A DNA stretch of 64,000 nucleotides from NCBI GenBank assembly GCA_021648265.1, contig JAKITD010000002.1:1-64000 (forward strand). The letters run 5' to 3'. The stretch comes from Flavobacteriaceae bacterium (GTDB taxonomy: Bacteria > Bacteroidota > Bacteroidia > Flavobacteriales > Flavobacteriaceae). The notes beneath the pieces are model-generated. The model made no database searches and was not told where the DNA came from. It worked only from the letters and a program-made list of their open reading frames with translations. How positions within the stretch are numbered: position 1 is the first letter of the stretch; every line of letters starts with the position of its first letter. The position numbers and the translations under genes were made by a program. Below, in pieces: positions 10,332 to 18,594 of the stretch.

Positions 10332-10575
10332 AATAAAGTTTACAGATGAAGCTAAAATTGAATTTCTGAAAGCAAAATGTTTTTTTGCTATGTCTAATCA
10401 AGAAGAAAGATTTTGGGAAGACGTAAATAGGCAAGTGGAATTGTTGCAATCAATCCCATTTGCATTTCAACTAAGGTATAAAAATGTGAGAATTATTCAA
10501 CTAGAGCATTTTAATTTTTCTATACATTATGTAATAAAGCCGCATGGAGTTTTAGTCTATAGGTTTTTTAAATAA
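10321..10575 (+). CDS. RelE/ParE-superfamily toxin
   Basis: 84 aa; FWEDVNRQVELLQSIPFAFQLRYKNVRIIQLEHFNFSIHYVI...LVYRFFK. Confidence 0.82.
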   Translation: MDSKIKFTDEAKIEFLKAKCFFAMSNQEERFWEDVNRQVELLQSIPFAFQLRYKNVRIIQLEHFNFSIHYVIKPHGVLVYRFFK

Positions 10576-10593
10576 TCGTCAAGATTACTAATT

Positions 10594-11122
10594 GTGAAAA
10601 CATACATTGCATTATTAAGAGGAATTAACGTATCTGGTCATAAGAAGGTTTTGATGGCAAATTTAAGAGATTTGTTAGAAAAATCTGGGCTTGAAAATGT
10701 AAAAACCTATATCCAAAGTGGGAATGTGATTTTCTCCTCTTTGGAAAAGAAAGAAGTAGTTTCTAAATTAATTTTTGAAGGGATTTTGAAACATTATGGC
10801 TGCGAAGTTCCTGTTTTAGTGTTGACTTCAACTGAAATAAAATCTATATTGAATAATTGTCCATTTTCAGAAGATAAGAAAGAAAAAAGTTATTTCATTT
10901 TACTAAAAAGTAATCCTACGACTGAAACAGTTTTGGAAACCAGTAAATTATCAAGCCCAAAAGAAGAGTTTGTAATCACAAATTCCTGTATCTATTATTT
11001 ATTACGATTTAGGAGCAGGAAAATCTAAACTAGGAATCAACTTTTTTGAGCGGAAATTAAAAGTAAAAGCTACCTCTATAAATTTTAGAACAATGAAAAA
11101 GCTTTTAGAGTTGTCGAATTAA
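10594..11122 (+). pseudogene. DUF1697 family protein, frameshifted near 10991-11006
   Basis: MKTYIALLRGINVSGHKKVLMANLR (GTG start); after NSCIYYL the family C-terminus continues in another frame as YYDLGAGKSKLGINFFERKLKVKATSINFRTMKKLLELSN* (stop 11120-11122). Confidence 0.85.
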
Positions 11123-11124
11123 AT

Positions 11125-11132
11125 TATCTTTG
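11125..11132 (+). promoter_or_regulatory. Bacteroidetes-type -7 element TATCTTTG upstream of mvaD
   Basis: Matches TAnnTTTG, 17 nt before ATG at 11149. Confidence 0.5.
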
Positions 11133-11148
11133 TACCTATTTATTTTTT

Positions 11149-12282
11149 ATGACTGAAGCAGATTTTATTCCAAAGAACTATACGAACAATTCCGAAAAAG
11201 GTAGTATTACGTGGCAATCACCAAGTAATATCGCTTTGGTGAAATATTGGGGAAAATACGGAGAGCAATTGCCTGCAAATACTTCGGTGAGTTTTACCTT
11301 GAGTAATTGTAAAACCATCACAGAATTAAAATATGAATTAAAAAAAACACCTTCAAACACCTTTGATTTTGAAGTGTATTTTGAAGGAAAAAAGTCAGAA
11401 AATTTCAAACCAAAAATTAAAACTTTTTTTAATCGAGTTGAAAAATATGTACCTTTTTTAAAGGATTATCAATTTGAAATCCACACCGAAAATACTTTTC
11501 CACATAGTAGTGGTATCGCCTCTTCAGCAAGTGGAATGAGTGCTTTGGCTCTTTGTTTGGTGGATTTGGAAAAGTCTCTTCGACTCCGCTCAGAGTCCCA
11601 GGAAAATTACAATAATGCACGATCATTGAGCGGAGTCGAAATGTCAGAAAGCTATTTTACAAATAAAGCATCCTTCCTAGCAAGATTAGGTTCAGGTTCG
11701 GCGAGTCGAAGCATTGAAGGCGATATGGTAGTTTGGGGAGAACATTCAGAAATTAAAGGAAGTTCTAATCTCTTCGGAATTAAATATCCACTTCCAGTTC
11801 ACGAGAATTTTAAAAAGTATCAAGACACCATTTTATTGGTCGATAAAGGAGAAAAACAAGTAAGTAGTTCGGTGGGGCATAATTTAATGCACAATCATCC
11901 TTTTTCCGAAGAACGTTTTCAACAAGCAAACGAAAATCTTTCAAAATTAATCACTATTTTTGAGTCTGGAAACCTTTCAGAATTTATTAAAATAGTTGAA
12001 AGTGAAGCATTATCGTTACACGCAATGATGATGACCTCGATGCCGTATTTTATTTTAATGAAACCCAATACACTTGAAATAATCAATAAAATTTGGAGTT
12101 ATAGAAACGAAACAAATTCTTATATCTGCTTTACTTTAGATGCTGGTGCGAATGTTCACGTGCTGTATCCTGAAAGTGAAAAGAAAGAAATTTTGGAATT
12201 TATTAAGAATGAGTTAGTTGCATTTTGTCAAAATGGACAGTATATTTGCGATCAAATTGGATTTGGTTCTAAAAAACACTAA
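11149..12282 (+). CDS. mvaD: Diphosphomevalonate decarboxylase
   Basis: SPSNIALVKYWGKYGEQLPANTSVSFTLS, PHSSGIASSASGMSALALCL, FLARLGSGSASRSIEGDMVVWGEH, CFTLDAGANVHVLYP. Confidence 0.95.
   Translation: MTEADFIPKNYTNNSEKGSITWQSPSNIALVKYWGKYGEQLPANTSVSFTLSNCKTITELKYELKKTPSNTFDFEVYFEGKKSENFKPKIKTFFNRVEKYVPFLKDYQFEIHTENTFPHSSGIASSASGMSALALCLVDLEKSLRLRSESQENYNNARSLSGVEMSESYFTNKASFLARLGSGSASRSIEGDMVVWGEHSEIKGSSNLFGIKYPLPVHENFKKYQDTILLVDKGEKQVSSSVGHNLMHNHPFSEERFQQANENLSKLITIFESGNLSEFIKIVESEALSLHAMMMTSMPYFILMKPNTLEIINKIWSYRNETNSYICFTLDAGANVHVLYPESEKKEILEFIKNELVAFCQNGQYICDQIGFGSKKH
11579..11640. repeat. Palindromic repeat inserted in frame within mvaD
   Basis: Perfect 14-bp inverted repeat TTCGACTCCGCTCA (11579-11592) / TGAGCGGAGTCGAA (11627-11640). 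Confidence 0.85.
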
Positions 12283-12307
12283 ATTTAACACCCAAACAAC
12301 ACCTACA

Positions 12308-13246
12308 ATGTACGGACCGTTATTTTATTCAAAAATATTACTCTTTGGTGAGTATGGTATTATCAAAGATTCTAAGGGGCTTTCTATTCCTTATAATTTT
12401 TATAATGGTGCTTTAAAAATTGATGAACATCATACGATGCATACCTTAAGATCCAATCAAACTTTAAAACGATTTGCTACATATCTTAAAAAAATGCAAG
12501 GAGAAAATCCAAGTTTGGTAACTTTCGATATTGAAAAGTTAAACAATGATATTGAAGCTGGATTATACTTTGATTCTAGTATACCACAGGGTTATGGCGT
12601 TGGAAGCAGTGGTGCTTTAGTAGCAGCTATCTATGATAAATATGCTTCAGACAAAATCACGATTCTTGAAAACTTAACCAGAGAAAAATTATTGATTTTA
12701 AAAGGAATTTTTGGGGAGATGGAATCTTTTTTCCACGGAAAATCTTCCGGTTTAGATCCCTTGAACAGTTATTTAAGTTTGCCAATCCTTATAAATTCTA
12801 AAGATAATATTGAACCTGCGGGAATTCCTTCACAACCTGAAAATGGTAAAGGTGCCGTGTTTTTATTAGACAGTGGTATTACCGGTGAAACTGCACCTAT
12901 GGTTCAGATTTTTATGGAGAATATGAAGCAAGAAGGTTTTCGTAAAATGCTAAAAGATCAATTTACAAAACATACCGATGCTTGTGTTTCAGACTTTTTA
13001 CAAGGAAATGTAAAGTCCCTTTTCGGAAATGTAAAAGAACTTTCAAAAGTAGTGTTGGATAATTTTAAACCTATGATTCCTGAAAAATTTCATACGCTTT
13101 GGAAAAATGGAATTGACACAAACGCATACTACCTAAAGCTTTGTGGTTCTGGTGGTGGCGGTTATATGTTAGGGTTTACCGAAGATCTTGACAAAGCAAA
13201 ACAAGCACTTAAAGATTATAAGCTAGAGGTGGTTTATAGTTTTTAG
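12308..13246 (+). CDS. GHMP-family mevalonate kinase
   Basis: YSKILLFGEYGII, PQGYGVGSSGALVAA, HGKSSGLDPLNSY, KLCGSGGGGYMLGF; ATG at 12308 preferred over the longer ORF start at 12218. Confidence 0.88.
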   Translation: MYGPLFYSKILLFGEYGIIKDSKGLSIPYNFYNGALKIDEHHTMHTLRSNQTLKRFATYLKKMQGENPSLVTFDIEKLNNDIEAGLYFDSSIPQGYGVGSSGALVAAIYDKYASDKITILENLTREKLLILKGIFGEMESFFHGKSSGLDPLNSYLSLPILINSKDNIEPAGIPSQPENGKGAVFLLDSGITGETAPMVQIFMENMKQEGFRKMLKDQFTKHTDACVSDFLQGNVKSLFGNVKELSKVVLDNFKPMIPEKFHTLWKNGIDTNAYYLKLCGSGGGGYMLGFTEDLDKAKQALKDYKLEVVYSF

Positions 13247-13288
13247 TTTACTTACCGAACTCTCTTAGTATAGAGGATTAAAGAAATT

Positions 13289-14194
13289 ATGTTAAACAGA
13301 AAACAAAAATACTTTCTTCTTAAGTTTTTCAGTTTGTTTTCCATCGTTCGTGGTTATAACATTTTAATTATTGTTATTGCTCAATACCTTGCTTCTATTT
13401 TTATTTTGGCACCACAACTTGCCATAAAAGAAATTATTTTTGATGCAAATATATTTATGTTGGTATTGGCATCTTCTTCTGCAATTGCGGCTGGCTATAT
13501 TATTAATAATTTTTACGATAGCGATAAAGATTTAATCAATCGTCCCCGAAAAACAATGTTGGATAGGTTGGTAAGTCAACGCACCAAACTAACCTCCTAT
13601 TTTGTGCTTAATTTCCTGTCGGTAATTTTTGCGAGTTATGTTTCGTTTAAAGCGGTGGTGTTTTTCTCTCTTTATATCTTCGGAATCTGGTTCTATTCAC
13701 ATAAGCTTAAAAAATACCCGTTTGTTGGTAATTTTGTCGCAGCTACTTTAGCAGTTATACCATTTTTTGCCGTTTTTATTTATTATAAAAATTTCGAAAT
13801 GGTCATTTTTGTTCACGCTACCTTCTTGTTTTTAATTATTGCAATGCGAGAATTAGTAAAGGATTTAGAAAATATAAAAGGTGATTTAGCACATGATTAT
13901 AGGACTATTCCTGTGGTTTATGGCGAAACTATATCTAAGAAAATGCTAACTATATTAAGTGTTTTAACATTGATTCCTTCCTATTTTCTTATCTCTAAAT
14001 TCAACGTTGGTTATATGAATTTCTTTTTTATTGGAAGTAGTATTGCCTTATTGATATTCGTTGTGATTCTATGGAAATCAAACAAAAAAATACATTACGT
14101 CGTCCTTCATAACATCTTAAAACTTATAATTGTGATTGGTGTTTTTAGTATCCCTTTAATAAATGTGAGCAGAATTTTAGACAAGGTATTATAG
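13289..14194 (+). CDS. UbiA-family prenyltransferase
   Basis: NNFYDSDKDLINRPRKT and RELVKDLENIKGDLAHDYRTIPVVYG; multiple TM helices. Confidence 0.9.
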   Translation: MLNRKQKYFLLKFFSLFSIVRGYNILIIVIAQYLASIFILAPQLAIKEIIFDANIFMLVLASSSAIAAGYIINNFYDSDKDLINRPRKTMLDRLVSQRTKLTSYFVLNFLSVIFASYVSFKAVVFFSLYIFGIWFYSHKLKKYPFVGNFVAATLAVIPFFAVFIYYKNFEMVIFVHATFLFLIIAMRELVKDLENIKGDLAHDYRTIPVVYGETISKKMLTILSVLTLIPSYFLISKFNVGYMNFFFIGSSIALLIFVVILWKSNKKIHYVVLHNILKLIIVIGVFSIPLINVSRILDKVL

Positions 14195-14214
14195 ATTATT
14201 CTTATCTTTAAAAG

Positions 14215-15171
14215 ATGAAAGAAAAGCACCTTTTAAAAGTAGCCTTAGCTCAAATAAGTCCAGTTTGGTTTAATAAACTAGCAACCCTTCAGAAAGTAAA
14301 AAACAGTATTTTAGAAGCTGTCGAAAATAAAGCGGAACTTATTGTTTTTGGCGAAGGCTTGGTTCCGGGTTACCCTTTTTGGTTATCGCTAACCAACGGA
14401 GCAGCTTGGAATACGAAGATGAATAAAGAAATTCATGCTCATTATATTCGTAATTCCGTTTGTGTTGAAAAGGGTGATTTAGATGAAATTTGCAATCTTT
14501 CAAAAAAACATAAAATCGCTATTTATTTAGGAATTATAGAACGTCCTATGGATAGAGGAGGACATAGTTTGTATGCCTCTTTGGTCTATATAAATTCAGA
14601 TGGAGAAATTAAATCAGTCCACCGAAAATTACAACCCACTTACGACGAACGCCTTACCTGGTCACTTGGAGATGGCAACGGGTTGCAAGTACATCCACTA
14701 AAAGAATTTACTGTCGGCGGACTTAATTGTTGGGAAAATTGGATGCCCTTGCCAAGAACTGCTTTGTACGCTCAAGGAGAAGATTTACACATTGCCGTTT
14801 GGCCAGGAAGTGACCATAACACCAAAGATATTACACGTTTTATTGCCAGAGAATCTCGAAGTTTTGTAATTTCGGTTTCCTCGTTAATGACCATAAATGA
14901 TTTTCCAAAAGACACGCCCTATCTTGACGAAATTCTTAAAAATGCGCCTGAAACTTTAGCAAATGGAGGCAGTTGTATAGCTGGTCCTGATGGAGAATGG
15001 ATTGTGGAGCCCATTATTAATAAAGAAGGAAATATTTATCAAACTTTAGACTTTAATAACGTATTAGAAGAACGTCAAAATTTTGATCCTGTTGGTCATT
15101 ATTCCAGACCAGATATCACCAAACTTACCGTAAATAGAGAGCGACAAACCACCACCGATTTTATAGATTAG
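14215..15171 (+). CDS. Carbon-nitrogen hydrolase (nitrilase superfamily)
   Basis: ELIVFGEGLVPGYPFW, HRKLQPTYDERLTWSLGDG, GGLNCWENWMPLPR. Confidence 0.92.
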   Translation: MKEKHLLKVALAQISPVWFNKLATLQKVKNSILEAVENKAELIVFGEGLVPGYPFWLSLTNGAAWNTKMNKEIHAHYIRNSVCVEKGDLDEICNLSKKHKIAIYLGIIERPMDRGGHSLYASLVYINSDGEIKSVHRKLQPTYDERLTWSLGDGNGLQVHPLKEFTVGGLNCWENWMPLPRTALYAQGEDLHIAVWPGSDHNTKDITRFIARESRSFVISVSSLMTINDFPKDTPYLDEILKNAPETLANGGSCIAGPDGEWIVEPIINKEGNIYQTLDFNNVLEERQNFDPVGHYSRPDITKLTVNRERQTTTDFID

Positions 15172-15261
15172 TAAACCAAAATGTTGCATTTATACTTTGA
15201 ATTCATCTGCAAATTTCATTATATTGCAAACATATTAATTATAATTTTAAACTATTTTATC

Positions 15262-15789
15262 ATGAAAAAACTATTATTTATTTTTTTATTTTCAATTTTT
15301 GGATTTTTCACCTCTAATGCCCAATTTAATGTAGGAGTTAATGCAGGATTACCATTGGGAGATATCGGTGATTATGCATCATTCAATGTTTCTTTAGATG
15401 TCGGGTATTTTTTTAAAATAAACGATGTTATAAGTTTAGGTCCAATCACGGGATATTCGCACTCTTTTGCAAAAGAATTTAATGGAATAAAAGGAGACGA
15501 TGTTCAGTATATTCCAGTTGCTGCTGCTGGAAGGTTTCAGATTTCTGAACTTTTTTCAGCTGGTATAGACATAGGATATGCGATTGGATTGAATGAAGGG
15601 AATGATGGAGATATTTATTACAGACCTAGAATAGCGTTTAGTGTTTCTGAAAACATTGAACTTGCACTTCACTATACGGGTATTGGTGCTAGTAGCGAAG
15701 AAACTACTACTACAGGAAATGCAACTATTACAACCACTAGCCCTGGTTTTTCTATAGTTGGACTGGGAGCTACTTATAAGTTCTTGTAA
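15262..15789 (+). CDS. Outer membrane beta-barrel protein
   Basis: MKKLLFIFLFSIFGFFTSNAQ signal peptide at in-frame ATG 15262; C-terminal GLGATYKFL. Confidence 0.75.
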   Translation: MKKLLFIFLFSIFGFFTSNAQFNVGVNAGLPLGDIGDYASFNVSLDVGYFFKINDVISLGPITGYSHSFAKEFNGIKGDDVQYIPVAAAGRFQISELFSAGIDIGYAIGLNEGNDGDIYYRPRIAFSVSENIELALHYTGIGASSEETTTTGNATITTTSPGFSIVGLGATYKFL

Positions 15790-15810
15790 AAACGCACATT
15801 ATTATATAAT

Positions 15811-15845
15811 AAAAAAAGTGAAAAATAAATTTTTCGCTTTTTTTT
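15811..15845. terminator. Rho-independent terminator
   Basis: AAAAAGTGAAAAAT-AA-ATTTTTCGCTTTTTTTT hairpin plus T-tract. Confidence 0.7.
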
Positions 15846-15937
15846 ATGAAAAATTTTAAACCAGTTCCTTTGTTTTATAGACTTTTATAAAAAAAATGGT
15901 GTTCGATATTTAAACTTTTGGTGCTTTAAATTATATA

Positions 15938-15945
15938 TCTTTGCA
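15938..15945 (+). promoter_or_regulatory. Bacteroidetes-type -7 element TATCTTTG
   Basis: TAnnTTTG with TTTTGG about 17-19 nt upstream; precedes ATG at 15954. Confidence 0.6.
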
Positions 15946-15953
15946 GAAATATA

Positions 15954-16778
15954 ATGAACATGAAGAAAGACAAAAGAGGTAAATTTTCTAAGCAAAGAGA
16001 AAACAAAAAACAATACGAGAAAGACTCCCATATACATACTCCAAAGCAAAAGCCAAAAAACAACCCATCAAATCCTGCTGATGGGATTCGGTTAAACAAA
16101 TACATTGCCAATTCAGGAATTTGTTCTCGAAGAGAAGCAGATATGTATATTGAAGTAGGAAGCGTTCAAGTAAACGAAAAAATAATCAACGAAATGGGCT
16201 TTAAAGTAAAACCTAATGATGTTGTAAAGTTCGATGGCAGAAAAATATCGCCCGAAGCAAAAGCGTATGTAATCCTAAATAAACCTAAAGGATTTGCAAC
16301 TACCACCAGTGATTCTAAAGGAAACACTGTAATGGATCTAGTTGCCAGAGCATCCAATGTAAATTTACATCCAATAGGGAGATTGGGAAGAAATGCAACT
16401 GGATTATTATTATTTACCAACGATGATGAATTTATGCAAAAATTTACCCGAAAAGGAGTGTCGCGTTTATTTCATATAGAATTAGATAAAAATTTAAAAC
16501 CAGAAGATATTCAACGTATCAAAGACGGTTTAAAGATTGACGGAAAAACCATTGAAGTAGAAGATGTGAGTTGGGTAAAAAATGCACCAAAAAAGGAAAT
16601 TGGTTTAAAAATAAAACATATTGGAAACAGTGTGATTCGTACTATTTTCGACCATTTAAATTACAATGTAGTGAAGGTCGATTGCGTAACTATTGGACCG
16701 CTAACTAAAAAAGATTTGCCTCGTGGACGATGGAGATATCTATCTGAGCAAGAAATGAATACCTTTAGTATGTTATAA
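15954..16778 (+). CDS. rRNA pseudouridine synthase (RsuA/RluB family)
   Basis: S4 domain IRLNKYIANSGICSRREADMYIEVGSVQVN; HPIGRLGRNATGLLLFTNDDE. Confidence 0.93.
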   Translation: MNMKKDKRGKFSKQRENKKQYEKDSHIHTPKQKPKNNPSNPADGIRLNKYIANSGICSRREADMYIEVGSVQVNEKIINEMGFKVKPNDVVKFDGRKISPEAKAYVILNKPKGFATTTSDSKGNTVMDLVARASNVNLHPIGRLGRNATGLLLFTNDDEFMQKFTRKGVSRLFHIELDKNLKPEDIQRIKDGLKIDGKTIEVEDVSWVKNAPKKEIGLKIKHIGNSVIRTIFDHLNYNVVKVDCVTIGPLTKKDLPRGRWRYLSEQEMNTFSML

Positions 16779-16785
16779 ATTTTAT

Positions 16786-16812
16786 CCTACAAGGTTTCTA
16801 AAACCTTGTAGG
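16786..16812. repeat. Perfect hairpin CCTACAAGGTTT-CTA-AAACCTTGTAGG
   Basis: 12-bp arms, 3-nt loop, between rluB-like and mutS-like genes; relatives at 38768-38868 and near 45089. Confidence 0.85.
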
Positions 16813-16824
16813 TGTCTATATTAC

Positions 16825-18594
16825 ATGAATTTACCTCAAGAATTTTACCAAGAACAAAAACAGTTTTTTAAAAAAGAGCTATCATTAATTAATCGAAAGC
16901 TTTTCAGGTTAAGTATGATTCGTTTGGCTGTTTTTTTAGTCATCGTTTTTTTTCTTTGGTTTTTCTTCGGAAATATAAAAACTCTCGCACCTGCCTTAAT
17001 CGTTGGTGTTGCATTATTTTTCTATTTGGTTTCAATGTATTCAGATTTAAAACTTCTGAAACAAAAAACACAGCAGCTAATTCAGATTAATAATACAGAG
17101 ATTAATGTTTTAAATGGAGATCTTTCTGAATTAGATTTTGGAGATGAATTTAAAGATCCAACACATTTTTATAGTTATGATATTGATTTGTTTGGAAAAG
17201 GCTCTTTCTTTCAATATTTGAATAGAACAACCATTAAAACGGGTAAAGAAAAGTTAGCTTCTATTTTTACTTCAAATACTATTGAAGGGATTAAAACAAA
17301 ACAAGAAGCGATTAAAGAACTAGCCGACAAACCAAAGTGGCGGCAACAATTTTCTGCTACAGGAAGCCTAATAAAAGTGGATGCAAGCATTAAGATTATT
17401 GTAAATTGGTTGCATCAACATTCCTTTTTTACTCCAAAGTCAATGAAGGTTTTACCTAATATTTTTGGAGGAATTTCTTTAGGATTACTTTCACTAAGTT
17501 ACTTAGATTTAATTCCAAACTTAGTGATTGTTACTTGGTTTTTTATAGGTTTGGGTATCACAGGTATCTATATTAAAAAAATAAACAACCTGTATCTGCA
17601 CGCTAATAAAGCTAAAGAAACCTTTAAACAATACCATCAATTATTAGCTTTTATAGAAACGGAAACATTTACTTCGGAAATTCTGAAACAAAAGCAGGAA
17701 GAAATAAAAACAGAAACCAAAAAGGCTTCCGAAATATTTTTAGAGTTTTCAAAAATTTTAGATGCTTTCGATCAACGGAATAATATGATTATTGGAATTT
17801 TTGCAAACGGATTTGCATTGCGAGATATTCATCATTCTTATAAAATTGAACAGTGGATTAACACCTATTCAGAAAAGGTAGAAAGTTGGTTTAAAGTCAT
17901 TGCTTTTTTCGATGCCAAAAACTCTTTAGCTAATTTTAAATTCAATCATCCAGAATTTTCATTTCCTGAAACTACTACTAAAAAAACTACAATTAAAGCA
18001 GAAGATTTAGGTCATCCGTTACTTTCAAAAGAAAAACGAGTAACAAGTTCTGTCACCATTAATACCGAAGAGTTTTTTATTATTACAGGTGCAAATATGG
18101 CAGGAAAAAGCACTTTTTTACGAACTGTTTCATTATCCATCGTAATGGGAAATATAGGGCTTCCAGTTTGTGCTTCCAGTTTTAAATATGCTCCTATAAA
18201 ATTAATTACGAGTATGCGGACGAGTGATAATTTAAGTGAAGATGAGTCCTATTTTTTTTCCGAATTAAAACGACTTAAATTTATTGTTGATGAAATTTCA
18301 AAAGACAACTACTTTATCATTTTAGATGAAATTTTAAAAGGAACCAACAGTACCGACAAGGCAATTGGCTCTCGCAAATTTGTTCAGAAATTAGTAGCTT
18401 CACATTCTACTGGTATTATCGCAACACACGATTTAAGTCTTTGCGAAATCACCAACGAATTACCTGAAGTTAAAAACTACTATTTTGATGCAGAAATCAT
18501 AAATGATGAATTGTATTTTGATTATAAATTAAAAGAGGGAATCTGCAAAAACATGAATGCTTCTTTTTTATTGAAGAAAATGGAAATTGTTTAA
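16825..18594 (+). CDS. MutS-related membrane-anchored ATPase (MutS family protein)
   Basis: ITGANMAGKSTFLRTVSLSIVMGNIGLPVCA, SYFFSELKRLKFI, FIILDEILKGTNSTDK; N-terminal TM segments. Confidence 0.92.
   Translation: MNLPQEFYQEQKQFFKKELSLINRKLFRLSMIRLAVFLVIVFFLWFFFGNIKTLAPALIVGVALFFYLVSMYSDLKLLKQKTQQLIQINNTEINVLNGDLSELDFGDEFKDPTHFYSYDIDLFGKGSFFQYLNRTTIKTGKEKLASIFTSNTIEGIKTKQEAIKELADKPKWRQQFSATGSLIKVDASIKIIVNWLHQHSFFTPKSMKVLPNIFGGISLGLLSLSYLDLIPNLVIVTWFFIGLGITGIYIKKINNLYLHANKAKETFKQYHQLLAFIETETFTSEILKQKQEEIKTETKKASEIFLEFSKILDAFDQRNNMIIGIFANGFALRDIHHSYKIEQWINTYSEKVESWFKVIAFFDAKNSLANFKFNHPEFSFPETTTKKTTIKAEDLGHPLLSKEKRVTSSVTINTEEFFIITGANMAGKSTFLRTVSLSIVMGNIGLPVCASSFKYAPIKLITSMRTSDNLSEDESYFFSELKRLKFIVDEISKDNYFIILDEILKGTNSTDKAIGSRKFVQKLVASHSTGIIATHDLSLCEITNELPEVKNYYFDAEIINDELYFDYKLKEGICKNMNASFLLKKMEIV

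Noticed and set aside
12218-12307. Upstream extension of the mevalonate kinase ORF
   Set aside because: Overlaps the end of mvaD in another frame; homology-like sequence begins at MYGPLFYSKILLFGEYG (12308).
18591-18594. 4-bp convergent overlap of mutS-like and asmA-like genes as a functional signal
   Set aside because: Short tail-to-tail overlaps are common in compact genomes and carry no added evidence here.
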